Assembly (NCBI GenBank): GCA_937877455.1
Contig: CALFIU010000117.1
Coordinates: 1-5,725, forward strand
Reading direction: 5' to 3'
From: an uncultured Bacteroidales bacterium
GTDB lineage: Bacteria; Bacteroidota; Bacteroidia; Bacteroidales; UBA3824
DNA: 5,725 bases
How positions within the stretch are numbered: the first letter of the stretch is position 1; the number at the start of each line of letters is the position of its first letter. Position numbers and translations under genes: made by a program. The notes under the pieces are model-generated. The model saw nothing but the letters and a program-made list of their open reading frames with translations. It did no database searches and had not been told where the DNA came from. Below are positions 5,591 to 5,725 of the stretch, piece by piece.

Positions 5591-5604
5591 TAAATTTGCG
5601 CAAA
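5591..5604 (+). promoter_or_regulatory. -7 box of the right-edge AAA gene, overlapped by a 10-bp palindrome
   Basis: TAAATTTG (5591-5598) is an exact TAnnTTTG box. The -33 position is weak: TTTT at 5567-5570, with 20-bp spacing. The predicted start, near 5602-5604, leaves a leader of about 12 nt to the ATG at 5616. The perfect palindrome TTTGCGCAAA (5595-5604) covers the box and start point and could be an operator. Confidence 0.55.
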
Positions 5605-5615
5605 CTTAAAAAGCA

Positions 5616-5725
5616 ATGGCTATGAAAAAACTTCCAATCGGCATACAGTCGTTCTCAAAAATGATTGAGGGCGGATTTGTCTATCTCGACAAGACGGAAT
5701 TGATTTACAAACTCGCCAACACAGA
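5616..5725 (+). CDS. AAA-ATPase-like protein, N-terminal end only
   Basis: The window holds the first 36 codons, and the gene runs off the right edge. The protein begins MAMKKLPIGIQSFSKMI and continues through EGGFVYLDKTELIYKLANT. This is the characteristic opening of AAA-ATPase-like proteins that carry a C-terminal PD-(D/E)XK domain: 'LPIGIQ-F--I--g-fvYVDKT-lI--L'. The P-loop expected about 15-20 residues later lies outside the window. Two in-frame ATGs are possible (5616 and 5622). I chose the first because it leaves a reasonable leader after the -7 box at 5591-5598, but the second is nearly as good. This is the same subfamily as the fragment at the left edge of the window, of which only the other end is seen. 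Whether the two are near-identical copies cannot be judged here. Confidence 0.85.
   Translation, partial: MAMKKLPIGIQSFSKMIEGGFVYLDKTELIYKLANT

Overview
The window looks like a chromosomal segment from a member of the Bacteroidales (Bacteroidota). Three things point there: promoters fitting the Bacteroidetes -33/-7 pattern (TTTG, about 20 bp, then TAnnTTTG); start codons without clear Shine-Dalgarno sequences; and protein families I associate with gut Bacteroidales, namely AAA-ATPase-like/PD-(D/E)XK fusions, DUF3108-type exported proteins and a very short HTH protein. No organism can be named from the sequence alone.

Layout, left to right. The window opens with the 3' end of a plus-strand AAA-ATPase-like/PD-(D/E)XK gene (1-263), closed by a strong intrinsic terminator (328-362). 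Everything from 519 to about 5480 is on the minus strand. In transcription order (right to left) this block holds: a candidate structured RNA with a rod-like, 6S-type fold (about 5480-5245); a 72-residue HTH protein (5195-4977); an exported YidD-domain/TPR/membrane-tail fusion protein (4879-3755); a 187-residue exported beta-rich protein 18 bp further on (3736-3173); a hairpin terminator; a DUF3108-like exported protein (3100-2402); a decayed relic of a RhuM-family gene (2338-2176); and a complete 535-residue AAA-ATPase/PD-(D/E)XK protein (2126-519). The right edge carries the first 36 codons of another plus-strand AAA-ATPase-like gene (5616-5725).

How the parts relate. The YidD-fusion and 187-residue genes look like a two-gene envelope operon with a promoter at 4886-4917 and a terminator at 3111-3146. 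The HTH gene has no recognisable promoter of its own and lies about 50 bp downstream of the candidate RNA's U-tract, so it may be expressed by read-through. The three AAA/PD-(D/E)XK genes belong to a family that is multicopy in these genomes. Together with the RhuM relic they mark the edges of the window as accessory DNA.

The most notable items are the palindromic RNA, which an over-long ORF reading would hide; the unusual YidD fusion; the RhuM relic, which is too short and broken for ordinary gene calling; and three 7-bp repeats at an exact 23-bp period upstream of the YidD-fusion promoter. I see no CRISPR array, complete insertion sequence, tRNA or rRNA. I do not claim a proven new system. 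Calls on family and RNA class rest on recognised motifs and recall, not on searches.
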